The notes under the pieces: generated by a model | What the model saw: the letters and a program-made list of their open reading frames with translations, nothing else | Told to the model about the DNA's origin: nothing | Databases searched by the model: none | Assembly: GCA_947561585.1 (NCBI GenBank) | Contig: CANNZV010000119.1 | Span: 62,001 to 126,000 of the forward strand | Length of the DNA: 64,000 bases | DNA from: Caprella mutica | Lineage: Eukaryota > Arthropoda > Malacostraca > Amphipoda > Caprellidae | Direction: 5' to 3' | In this document: piece by piece, positions 24,236 to 35,821 of the stretch | Numbering within the stretch: position 1 is the first letter of the stretch | Layout of the letters: each line of letters opens with the position of its first letter | Position numbers and translations under genes: made by a program

Positions 24236-24823
24236 AAAATGATAAACATGATAAAAATGAAAAAAAAACTACAACACATAATATAAATTACGACAATTCG
24301 GGGTGTAAGTGACAATTTCAGAATAGAGCCTCTGGGGGCTACAATAATTATTAGTGTGTAACAATGCAGTGTGTTACCAAGACAAGTAATATACATATTT
24401 ATTTGGTTCACTGCTATATTGCACATCGCCATCTTTTGTTTTAGTTACACGTTCAAATTAGTGTGTTATTACTATGGCATCTAATGTAATTATATAGGAA
24501 ATACAGATAGGGACCTTAGTGATGTGTTACTCATCCTCTATATCACTAAAAAAAGCTACAGATAATAATCGATAAACAGAAATTCATAAACATGGTGTAG
24601 AATTGTAACTCTCCAAAAACCATTTGTGTTTTCTATAATCGATATATGTGGCACTGTCTTTTGATCCAGAATTTTACGTTAAATATCAATGATATCAGAA
24701 TAAGATGCATGCTTTTATTTACCTTCATTTACACGTACAATATGTAACTAGGCACTGTCAAAAATTTACTGTTAAATATCATTCAAAACTAGAAAGCGAG
24801 TGGGGGAGAGATTACTTCCCTAG

Positions 24824-25378
24824 TTTTGCACAATCTCCAGAATGCACTGCGCGTTCTTAGGATCATTGAAAATGTGCGACAATCTCGAGAGTGTGCAAGG
24901 CAGGTAATAGGTATGAAGCAGAACCAACGGTGATGGAGTAGAAAATCAATTATTTGTGCATTTAATTGGTCCATTTCATCAAATAATAACTTGCGTAGTA
25001 TATTGGTTATTAACCTTGTGTTAGTTACTTAAGGAAAACTTGAACAAAACTGGTATTTCATTCATGATATCAAACATTCTACCAAACATGTGTAATTAAC
25101 CTTATTCATTTTCCCTTCGTTTGAAGAAAATACAAAGAAAATATATAGATAAATAAAATAGGCAATTATCCAGCCCTTTTATAAGTTTCACTGATATCAC
25201 TGAAACTTTTCGGGATCCCTTAAATGAAAATTTAAGGGAAGTTTTCCATAAAATTACATGCAAGAATGTGCTGCTCTTTTTCAGGATCTTGAAAATGTGC
25301 AACAATCTCGATATTGTCGCACATTTTCAAGATCCTAAAAACGCGCAGTTGTGAAAAATCGGCAGATTACGTGGAACA
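24824..25378. mobile_element. MITE copy B (GTTCCGCNCAATTT family), left end eroded
   Basis: It shares the interior of copy A, including CTCGAGAGTGTGCAAGGCAG and ATCAATTATTTGTGCATTTA. The right arm is intact (GTTCCACGTAATCTGCCGAT inverted). The left arm begins only at the GCACAATCTCC block. Confidence 0.7.
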
Positions 25379-27405
25379 TATATACTGTAAATATGTAAAC
25401 TGTGCTTTTGTTACTTCCCTATTCTAGCCTGAAATAATTCCATATTAGTTTAATGGTAATAATATGCGGAAAGCAGCTTTGAGGATAAATAAAAAATCTT
25501 TGACTTCTCTCCTAGTTAACGGTGTTTTCTGTGAAAACAGAATCTAATAATGTTCGGTATTTGTAATAATAACGAGGCACATACCGCGGTATGGTTATCG
25601 AAACATGGATAATTTTGGAGACTAATTTACCACACTTGAAAAACTGGCATTTAAGACTTTAATATTAATGAATAAGAAATAGGTATTTTTATGTTAGAAG
25701 ACTTAGAGAAAAGATGTGTGAAAAGCTATACAACTTAAGTTTAATATTAAAAAAATTAACTAATTATGGGTAAGAAAGTTAACATCTATGAAGATTTAAG
25801 CTAGGATGGGTTGCAATTTGACAAATATGGAATTTCAAGCATTAATGAATGAATGTACATATATTTTAATGACTGTATAGTAGGGTGGGCCAAAAAATAG
25901 GGGTTTCGGGCAAACTTCAGAATCTTCATATGGAATAGTTATAATAAGTTGATACGTTATGAAAGAACATTGCATGCCAATTTCCAGGCCATTTCTAGAT
26001 ATTTTTGAGTTGCCCCAAAACATTTGAAATTTTGTACAAAATGATATTTTCCCATTAATTTCAACATATTCGATTTTGTTTTTTTTCTGTGAAATAGGTA
26101 AAATAAGTTGGCACGTTATGAAAAAACACAACTTGCAAAATTGCTGATTAATATTTGATACTTTTGAGTTGCCCCGAGCACTTTTTTTGTGAAATATATT
26201 AATATTACAATATTTCTCTTAAAATTTGGCTTCTAAAGCAATCATGCTGTTATTGTGATAAGATAGAAGTAATTTAATTCTCAAAATAACTTTGTGAATT
26301 GTATTTATTTCATTGTATAAAAACATTTATCAATATTTTCGTATTGCAAAAATTTCGAATTTACTCGGATTTCAGCAATTGGATAATAACCCATGCAATT
26401 CGCTTAATCAACTTTTTTGATTCACCAAGTGTTCCAAATATTGAAATGTTGGTTTATTAATCAATAAATAATGTTTTTGCCCAATTTCTCGCATATAAAT
26501 TTCCTTATTATGCTCTTCATTGAGCACCAGACCTCCATAAGTGTGGAGCACTACACTGACTACAGTCTCCAGCGTTGCCTAAATTTGAACAATTTGGAGG
26601 GGTGGGGGCAACTGTAAACATTGTCGTACCGGTCTGATTTTCTGGAACAAACATCAAAATAAGCTCTTCTCCTGTTATCTTCCTATTCTAAAAGATACTT
26701 AATCACAGTTAATGAGTTTTTTGCCAAAATGTAGTAAAAATCACCAAAGATGTTACTTTTCTGATATTTGAATCGCTTGGGGCAACTCCATTATTCGCAC
26801 CCCTGACCCACTTCCAGTTGCCACAGAGAATTGAAATTTTCTGTACGTTTTCTTTAGACTGGTCTCTGGGGAACTAGAGTAAAAAAAATCGGTAAAAATT
26901 GCAAAAAACAACAACAACATGGTCAACACCAGACGATCCCCTTAAAACGTAAGAAATAGCTAGCTGGGTATATGGAAGACATTTTTAGACATCTGAAAAT
27001 CCACGTCCCTCCGCAGTCCCACACGGAACAAAGAAGAAATGGCTATAGTTGGGTATCAAACTACCACTAGGATCAATTTTATACTCAGCCATTTTAATGA
27101 GCATTTAACTGATCAGTAGTCTATGGCTACTTTTCAACCAATCTGATCCTCAAACTTATATATACAGAAAATAATTATAATAAATAAATGGCACATAGTA
27201 TCCAAAGTAAAATAGAACAATAGCTATTGCATTATACTTTAAAGATCAAATCAACATAACAGAAATTATAAAAGATTCACGGTACCAATTCAGGTCGAGG
27301 AATGTTTGTGATACCCGGGTTCTACTATTATATACTATATCATCGTGAAGACTATTGCCAATGATTGCACAGTTTGGTTAATTAGGAAATGCGCAGAGGT
27401 GACAG
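25379..27405. other. No gene seen; old repeat with TTGAGTTGCCCC monomers
   Basis: From about 25880 to 26180, two diverged monomers share AAGTTGRYACGTTATGAAA and TTTTGAGTTGCCCC, after an AGGGTGGGCCAAAAA start. GGGGCAACT motifs recur near 26770. It is probably a decayed transposon. The rest is AT-rich without recognisable features. Confidence 0.4.
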
Positions 27406-27407
27406 GA

Positions 27408-27985
27408 CAAAAAAACGTGAAAAAAAAACCCTGCTGTCAAAAACCCCCGTGAAGAATACCCTTGGACAAAAAAACCCGTGCAATAAACCACCCGGTCAAA
27501 TACCCCCCCGGACAAAACACCCCCCATGCAAATAACCCCGGTGCAAAAAAAAAACCGGTCAATATAAATTGTCTTATTCATTTTTTATTACTATATTTAA
27601 CATTAAATTTGAAAATACTATATGTTATAAATATACAGAGATATAGCGCACCTAAGGTAAGGTTAGCGGTCCGGATGGCCCACCTGTCAGGTTTGAAGGT
27701 GACAAAATGTATACTTTACTTTTTTACTATCAAATAGGTAAACCTTAATTTGCTAAAAAAAATTGTCCAATTTTCGGTGAAAGTGTAATAATTGTTGGTT
27801 CGCATTGAATAATGTTAAATATATAAATTTAAGCGAATAGGGCTATTTATATCGACCGGGGTTTATTTACATGAGGGTTTTGCCCGGAGGTATTTGACAG
27901 GGGGTTTATTGTATGTTTTTTTTTTGTCCGCGGGTTTTTTGACAGCGTTTTATTTTTTGCACGGGGTTTTTTGTCCTGTAATTCA
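27408..27985. mobile_element. Element bounded by inverted GGACAAAAAACCCG phrase arrays, 578 bp
   Basis: The outer ends are ACAGGACAAAAAAACGTG and, inverted, ACAGGACAAAAAACCCCGTG. Inside each end is a block of 6-9 phrases alternating GGACAAAA/GGTCAAAT with CCCCCGTGCAAATAA (27410-27560; inverse at 27850-27985). The core is AT-rich. No target duplication was found. Confidence 0.65.
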
Positions 27986-28642
27986 AAGAATTCGATAATG
28001 ACTGAATGAAGAAAACTAATTGCTTGCAACTATATATTTTGGTGACTAATGATGGCTATTACGAATTACAAAAACTATCGTATGTTTGTGCAAGTGGAGG
28101 GTAAAAGAATGGGAATTGGTATACGGTAGGGCATAGGGATTACCCATACCTATAGGCAAATGGGAACCAGCTGTAACATATAAATAAACATATAAATAAT
28201 CGTTTGGATAAACAATAAATAAACATTTGAATAACTATGAATAAACATTTTAATATACCTATAAAATAAAAACTATTATTGAGCAAACATTCAAAATAGA
28301 TAAGGTTTAAAACAGCGTAGCAAATAGAAATATAATTTAGAGTTAATGATAATGTTAAGAATTATTATAGGAGCTTTTTGCTCATATCATTCGTACAGCA
28401 CACTATCGTCCTACGTGATGATTACAATTATTCTAAAAGAAAATAACAGGGAACGTAAGAGTCCTGGGAATTTGGACACATTAAAACGTCCTTGAGACGT
28501 CCTAGATATTTGACATTCAATAGACTTTCTTGTATCCCGTGCGAGATTATAGGCGCATTTGAAATATATCTTGATTGATAGATTCGGAGTTGATGATGCT
28601 TCCCAATTTAGGGGAGCGGCGTCAATTATGACGTATGTTTAT

Positions 28643-29162
28643 GTTCCGCGCCATTTGACAATTTGAAAAATCTCGAGAATGCGCTGCACGTTTTTAGGAC
28701 CATTGAAAATGCGCTACAATCTCGAGAGTGTGCAAGGCAGGTAAAGGGTATGAAACAGGACCAACGGTGATGGAGTAGATAATCAATTATTTGTGCATTT
28801 AAGTATTCCATTTCATCAAAATAAGATAGTTGAAGATATAAATAGTAACTTGGTAATATATTGGTAATTAAGGTTGAACTAGTTACTTAAAGAAAACTTG
28901 AACAAAACTGGTATTTTAATTTTACTGAGTTATCAAACATTCTACCAAACGTTTGACATTAACCTCATTTGTTTTCCCTTTGTTATTAATGTAAAAATAT
29001 GGTCTTTTAAATTAAATAAAAAATTACGAAAAGTTTTCCATGAAATTACATGCTATTGCATGAGAATGAACTGCGTGTTTTTAGGATCTCGCACATTTTC
29101 AAGATCCATAAAATTTACAGCGCATTCTCGAGATTGTGCAAAATCGGCAAATTGCGTGGAAC
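28643..29162. mobile_element. MITE copy C (GTTCCGCNCAATTT family), 520 bp
   Basis: Arms GTTCCGCGCCATTTGACAAT and, inverted, GTTCCACGCAATTTGCCGAT, with CTCGAGAATGCGCTG in both. The interior is shared with copies A and B. Confidence 0.78.
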
Positions 29163-29419
29163 ATACAAATTTAGTATGGTTTACTATTCACTCATAATAT
29201 CGATTGAAATATTGAAATAAAAATCATATTAAAATCGCATGGCTCGAACTCGTCAATTTATTATATGTAAATAGGATCCACAAAATTGACTGAGTTAACG
29301 GTATTTTGAGATTCGAATGACCTATTCTTTGAAAAATAACGATAGGAAATGAAATATAAATGACTGTAGCCGGTAATGAATGATCGAATGAATGATCACT
29401 CAGTATAAAAAATGATATA

Positions 29420-30558
29420 CAGGGTGGCGCATAAAAAAGGAAACCCATTTTTAAACTTGTTTATTTCACAAACTATCAAACCTAGAAATTTTCTAAAAAC
29501 ACCGTTTTATTCGTTCACTTTTTCTGTATCTATCGTGATAATCTGTTAAGAGTTTTGATGAAAAATTAAACATCCTACAACTAATTTAAAAAAAAAAGGG
29601 CTTGCGCGAGGACGAAATATACGAAAAAAAGTCATAAGAGGTATAAATTCATTTTATATGGATGTAAAAACAATATATTCTACTACTTTTTGTAACAAAT
29701 ATGAGAAAATAATAAAATGAATTACCATTTGAGAGTTGGTTTTTGAGATAAAACTGATATTTTCATAAAATCATTTCGGCGTTAATTTTTATCTCCTATT
29801 AAGATTTTTTGTTGTGACAATTTTTTTAAACACTGGAAGCTTTACACAGGTTGAACCTCATTTTGAACAACGCCTTCTGGGAAGATTTCCACCAACTATA
29901 AAACCATATTGACAAATGTTAATAAGTTCAAAACTGAAGAAAACACTTTAAATTTGAAGAAAAATTGATCATGTCGCTGGAGAAAAGAATGAACACATGA
30001 AAACATTAATATTTTCCATGAACAGTTTATTGAGAACCTAAAAATATCAAACAGAAAGTAAGGATTAGATATCATTTAAGAGACATTTCACCGAATTGTT
30101 AAACACGATGCATCATACTTTCAAGAAGTATGTAAGGCTCGAACTCTTAGAGCTGATTTACCGCACCGTCTAAATTTTTGCAAAATTATTTCTGCAAAGA
30201 AATGCTCATTTTGTAGAAGATATCGTGATTGGTGATAATTCCATGAATGAAAGAGTCAGTAACAATAACGTTAATTGAACGAAAAATAGTACGATTTAAT
30301 TTCTACTACTACCATATGGAAATTAATTATTCCTATTATGAACTTTTTTAAGTTTTTCGTCCTCGCGCAAGCCCTTTTTATTTACCTTTTCTTAATTCGC
30401 TGCAGGATATTTATTATTTGTCGTAACTCTTAACAGATATCACGATATATGCAGAAAAAATAAACAAATAGAATTTTGTTTTTGAAAAATTTCTTGGTTT
30501 GATAGTTTGTAAAATAAACTAGTTTGAAAATGGGTTTCCTTTTTTTTGCGCCACCCTG
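29420..30558. mobile_element. Tc1/mariner-like non-autonomous element, 1139 bp, TA duplication
   Basis: Ends CAGGGTGGCGCATAAAAAAG and, inverted, CAGGGTGGCGCAAAAAAAAG, continuing through GGAAACCCATTTT and a TTTGATAGTTTG segment. Arms of about 200 bp include a second conserved block (GGGCTTGCGCGAGGACGAAA at 29598; inverse near 30370). TA lies on both sides (29418-29419 and 30559-30560). No transposase ORF. Confidence 0.8.
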
Positions 30559-30564
30559 TACAGA

Positions 30565-32285
30565 TATTATTAATTACTATATTAGGTGCAGCTAATCGAA
30601 GAGATTCCACTTCATAATTAACTGACTTTCGACTATTCAATTCTCAAATTATAAGCACAAAAACGAAATAATTATACACTAAAACCGTTGTGAACTGATA
30701 ATGTAAAGACGCGTTGTGTAAACAATGAAATTGTACTATGTCCCTAATACAATTATTCCTTTGTTTCTTCTCTTAGTATTTTCTAAGAAAGGTTATATTT
30801 TCAATTTCTATATTGTAATTGATTAATTTCTGTAATATTTATCTAATTATATATTTTACATATTTTTCTAATCAATTTGTGTACATTTAACTATTATTTT
30901 TATTTTGTAAAAATGAATATCCCTTTAACTCCTTAACGAAAGGCGAACGGCTTTTTTTTATAAATTAAATATCATTATTGACTAAACTGATTAAATTGCC
31001 AATAAGTGACTGGCAGTTTTCCGCTTCTGCAGTTTTCCGCCTGGCAGTTTTCCGGACACCGATGAAACAACACTTGGTTATCATTTTTTACCAACATAAC
31101 ATAACATATATGGTCCTCTGCAGACTCCGGAGAGAATGTTAGATTATAAAATGAGTTTATAACATAATATCATAGAACTAAGGTCTATGCTCATTATTAT
31201 GTAAACCGCATACAATTTGCTTCTGAATTTATTTCTTTATATGCATTTAAAGTTTTCAATAATCCGTGTGCAATAAACAAAACACTAATATGAGGCTGAA
31301 GAAAATGATTGTACACTCTTTGTTTCGATTTCAAATTTGAATTTTATAAACGTTCATTGAGTTTTCGGCCTTTGTTTTAAGATTTAAATTATTTTCTGAA
31401 GTATGAAATGTTTTTATAATAAGTTCCAACAATTTCATATTGGATTAATTACCTAGCTGACATTGAAAATAAACGTTATAAAAGCGTGAATCACGCTATC
31501 ATATAATTCCATTCAAAATTAAATAATACTATTGATACCGTCGTGCAAATTTATATTTTCCATTGTCTTTCTACTAAATTGCGTGACGGTTATCTAGTTA
31601 TCTATTTTAAATTATTTCAATATAGCAACGAGAAAAACTAAAAATATCATAACTATTATTTCCTTATTTCTCTTGTTTGCGAGAACAGTGTCATAACTTC
31701 AAAAAAGCTGTTATTCAGGAGAGGCCTATTAGTACATGTAATGTACTTACATTTAATGGTATATCGTTAGGACATTTAGCCTGTATAGCGGTATATTTTA
31801 AAGATTTAATGATGATTTTTTACCAAAATAGTCAGTATTTTATGATCTATATGTCTATATGGATAACTCTATAATATATGTTTTTGTGTTTATGACGTTG
31901 TTGCTGCAAACAAGCGATTTCTGAATCTCACATTCTTTTAAGCACATTGCCACATATAGGTATAATAAATACAATAACTATAATTTTCTCCATCAATATA
32001 CATTATACCTACTGTGTGAATTTGTGCCGAGGCAATTTCCAGCCACTGGTAAATAATATAAAAACCTTGTACTATAAGATACGAACTACTTCATAAACAT
32101 ATTTCTACTTATATTGCAAGGTCATTTTATCTTAAAATAGAGAGCATTTTTTGTGGGACATGTGGTATATTGCTGCCAAGGTTCATAGAAAAGTTATAGT
32201 ATTTGAACCTTAATGCTTTAAAATGAACATGCTGTAAAATGTATACTTTATAGATATCCGTATAGCATTAAGATCACTTCTCAAT
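30565..32285. other. No gene seen; short GGCAGTTTTCCGC phrase block at 31005-31060
   Basis: AT-rich. At 31010-31055 three copies of CTGGCAGTTTTCCG occur at 16-18-base spacing, resembling the other phrase arrays. No domain was recognised in the short ORFs. Confidence 0.45.
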
Positions 32286-32296
32286 AGAGCAACAGC

Positions 32297-33428
32297 GGCA
32301 CTAGGACTTTTCCCCACCGGATCATTCCCAGCCGGACTGTTCCCCGCCGGACTTTTCCCCGCCTGGACTATTCTCCGCCGGACTTTTCCCCGCCGAATAA
32401 AATGATAGTATTTTGGGCTATTAAATTATAATTTCGATAAAACAAACCATTTATCAATAGAAGACACATTTTATTAAGACTTACACAATAATACAGTCTA
32501 ATTTATAGCTTTGATTTCCGTATGTGTCGATATTGGTCGTTTATATTTCAAGACTGTACCTTCGTAAATTTGCATAGAATTAAGATATGGTACAAAGTTC
32601 AAAACATTATGGCAATTCTAATGGATTGAAAAATGTAGCAATTTATTCTAAGAAGCTACGATTAATTCAGTTTATTTCTGCTCTAAAGTTATACGTATCG
32701 CAAATTTATTATTTTCTTTGCCAGTTATAATTAAAAATTGTTCATCTATTTACTTCTAGTTCAAATATATACTTTTCCAGAAGTATATATTGAATTGTTG
32801 TCTATTAATTTTAAAATTAATATAATAGACTACAGAATTAATAATCCTACTATATATTTTTTTATTACACTTAATATTAGCTTCTTTTTATAGTGTCTTT
32901 TTTCTATCATGCTTATTTAATATTTATTCCTTAAAGAACTTACAATGGATTAACCATTATTATGAAAATACATAAGTTAGAGTGTAGAAATCCTTTAAAT
33001 CAAGACTTTTCAAGTAGTCAGATTTGAGGATGATTTAGATATAAAGTTGTACATTTTTCGAAAAGTCTCCAATGAAAACTAATTATCGAAAGAGTAACTA
33101 CATAGCGGGTTCAGTTCAAGGAGTTGGTAAGTGACCAATTTCCATGCAACAATGTTTTAAAAAAATCCAAAAAATTGGCTAGTTACGACGGCAGACTTTG
33201 ATTTACAATTTCACGGCAATAGATTTATTGGTTTGAACGATTTTTTTTTCAAAAAAACTAATTAAAAAATCTTAATATTGAATTGTCTTAAAAGGTTTAA
33301 ATTTAAAATAAAATAGGCGGGGAAAAGTCCGGCGAGGAATAGTCCGGCGGGGAAAAGTCCAGACGGGGAAAAGTCCGGCGGGGAATAGTCTGGCGGGGAA
33401 AAGTCCGGCGGGGAATAATCCGTTTCCC
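32297..33428. mobile_element. Foldback-like element with tandem-array termini and 9-bp target duplication
   Basis: Flanked by perfect direct 9-mers AGCAACAGC (32288-32296 and 33429-33437). The left terminus (32300-32395) is six phrases of the type GCCGGACTTTTCCCC; the right terminus (33313-33420) is seven phrases of the inverse GGGGAAAAGTCCGGC. The 0.9-kb core is AT-rich and has no ORF. Inverted termini made of short tandem repeats with 9-bp duplications are the described plan of Drosophila Foldback elements. Sequence similarity to those was not tested. Confidence 0.75.
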
Positions 33429-33439
33429 AGCAACAGCAT

Positions 33440-34140
33440 ATAGTAAATTAAATTAATTACCACTAAATAAACATCACGCAATTTAGTGGAAACACAATAG
33501 GAAATATAAATTTGAATGACGATATCAATTATATTATTTAATTTGCATGTTTGGGGGTCTAACAATTCATTATATTTTTTTATTCACTTCTTTCAAGTTT
33601 TATCATTTCCATTTACGCTAGCTAATTAATTGTTATCTAACATAGGTTTCGTCCAATTCTAAAATAAGTAGTAACAAAATTCTCATGATGCAATCTACGA
33701 GGGTAAATGAAACAACACATTATAAATAACTATATTCGATTTTAATAAGATTCAAGCATGACATTAAACAGATAAGACCCATCGAAATACAGGCAAACCC
33801 CGCTTTTGTTACCAAATCATGATTCAATCTTATTACCCGGTGGTAATAAGATCAGGGTAAGTCACAAGAACAATATAATTGTTACTCCTCAATTAAAATG
33901 AGTTATAATGAAAGAAAATTGTTTTACTATTTCGACCAAGTGAATTAAATAGTGTTACATGGCTTGTGATAGAATTAGTTGATGCTCAGTGTTGCATGTT
34001 CAATGTAGTGAATTTATTAAAAGTTTAAAATCAACGATAGCTTAACTCTCACTCAGTATAGGTGAGTAATTAGTTTGATACTTTGATTTATATAATTGTG
34101 TTAAAAATAGTAATTGTATGCTATTGGAATTTTTTTGGTA
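33440..34140. other. No gene seen
   Basis: AT-rich intergenic DNA between the foldback-like element and the 21-bp array; no recognisable feature. Confidence 0.4.
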
Positions 34141-34224
34141 TAGAAGGGGAAGTTCCAAGTTATTGGTTGCTTTTACACTTTTCGACACATAGGAAAAGAA
34201 AATATTATTTATATAATATTTTAT

Positions 34225-34496
34225 CTTTTGTGTATCTTTTAATTATAATTGTGTATCTTTTAATTATAAATGTGTATCTTTTAATTATATTTGTGTATCT
34301 TTTAATTATAATTGTGTATCTTTTAATTATAATTGTGTATCTTTTAATTATAAATGTGTATCTTTTAATTATATTTGTGTATCTTTTAATTATAATTGTG
34401 TATCTTTTAATTATAATTGTGTATCTTTTAATTATAATTGTGTATCTCTTAATTATAAATGTGTATCTTTTAATTATAATTGTGTATCTCTTAGGT
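34225..34496. repeat. 21-bp tandem array, 13 copies
   Basis: The unit is GTGTATCTTTTAATTATAAT plus T, with A/T variants at the 3' end of the unit. As 21 is a multiple of 3, it gives a VYLLIII-repeat open frame that should not be taken as a protein. A solo AGTTCCAAGTTATTGG arm of the GTAAGT MITE family lies just left (34149). Confidence 0.92.
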
Positions 34497-34499
34497 TAA

Positions 34500-35500
34500 A
34501 ATTAGGTTTCCTGAGGATGATTTTTGAATAAATCGAAAGCTTGAAAAGAAATGGCAGTTTTTATTATTTAGATTGTTTTACATTTTATTTAGAAAATATA
34601 ATAATAATTTCCCAACGTCTAATCTAATTGGTAACATTGGAAAGTATCATTATTTAATTCTTCTGTATCACTCTAACTATTTGGTTAACAATTTCTTATT
34701 TATAAATTCAGTTTCCGTTAAAAAACTTGTTTATTTAAAAGGACTTCCTATCACTTAAATTAATAGCTGCAATACAAGTACCTGAATTAGTATTCAAATA
34801 CGTAATTAAAGTAAAGGATAAATAAATACATAAATTAATATAACAGTAATTTATAAATTAATACGAAAATAATTACCTATAGTAATAGATAATTATGCTC
34901 TCAAATTAATAGGTAAACAAGTACATGGGCTCATAGAGTGATAGTTAAATAAATGCTTAAATTAATAGAAAAATAAAAACGTAAATTAAATTACTTTTTT
35001 TCAGAGTGTGTCAATTATTTAGTTCAAATTGCCATACTTAAAATATATAATAGATGTTCAACTTTATCCAGATGATTATGATAAGATGATTAAATTAAAA
35101 TATGATATTTTTAATATAAAATACGACCAAATTCACTGTTATCGACAATAATATACGATTTACCGAATATAAATACATCGATTGAGAACAGTTGGTTTAC
35201 CCAATAAGCTTTGTCATAAAAACTGTGAAAAAAATACGTCAACTGTAAGTAATAATAGGTCTAAGGAAATTATCCCAGGCTAATTTGAAACTCTAAAATT
35301 CATCGCACTGAAACCTTTTCAAGGTCTCGAAACACAAAAGTTTATAAAAACAAGATGATAAATGAATAAATGCCGTCTAAAATATAATCTTCCGCTTTCT
35401 GCGAAGGTAATTATAGTTGATGCACCTAAGGGACACATTATTGTGACAGAGATTGTAGGGTAAACTGTTGTTTCGAATCTTTTTTCTGAATGTGGTTCTC
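34500..35500. other. No gene seen; 3' flank of TMEM45-like gene at right end
   Basis: AT-rich. The last 150 bases before 35507 should contain the gene's 3' UTR. I could not support a polyadenylation signal. Confidence 0.4.
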
Positions 35501-35506
35501 AATATT

Positions 35507-35821
35507 TCATCCGGTTTCCTCAGAGAGTCGAGAGTAATGTATATGTCTCTTGCAGTCATTCGAGTACTTGATCTTTCCACCATCACTATTCTTTGTCAAT
35601 TCTCCTTCAAAATCCAGATCCAAAGCAGCTGTCACTTCTTCAGGAGTCAAAAGCTTTATTATTTTGTTTTGGTAAGCACCTATTATCGCTGCCAGTAGGA
35701 CCACAACGTAGATCTGGCTTACAAAGATCAGTTGTATCCTAACTAGAAAGTGGGGGTCGGTCTCCAGGTCGGGCAGAACGTATTTGTTGATGATGAGGCC
35801 AATAGTGATGTACCAGGTTCC
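35507..35821 (-). CDS. TMEM45-like terminal exon
   Basis: Acceptor TTTTCAG ends at 35822. The exon is 104 codons plus stop. It begins GTWYITIGLIINKYVLPDL, continues through a last membrane helix (IYVVVLLAAIIGAY), and ends in an acidic hydrophilic tail (TPEEVTAALDLDFEGELTK... SEETG). No clear AATAAA-type signal was seen directly downstream. Confidence 0.88.
   Translation of the reverse strand, partial: GTWYITIGLIINKYVLPDLETDPHFLVRIQLIFVSQIYVVVLLAAIIGAYQNKIIKLLTPEEVTAALDLDFEGELTKNSDGGKIKYSNDCKRHIHYSRLSEETG

Noticed and set aside
34083..34499. 138-codon frame with VYLLIII repeats, like a membrane protein
   Set aside because: It is the 21-bp array; hydrophobicity follows from AT-rich repeat DNA.
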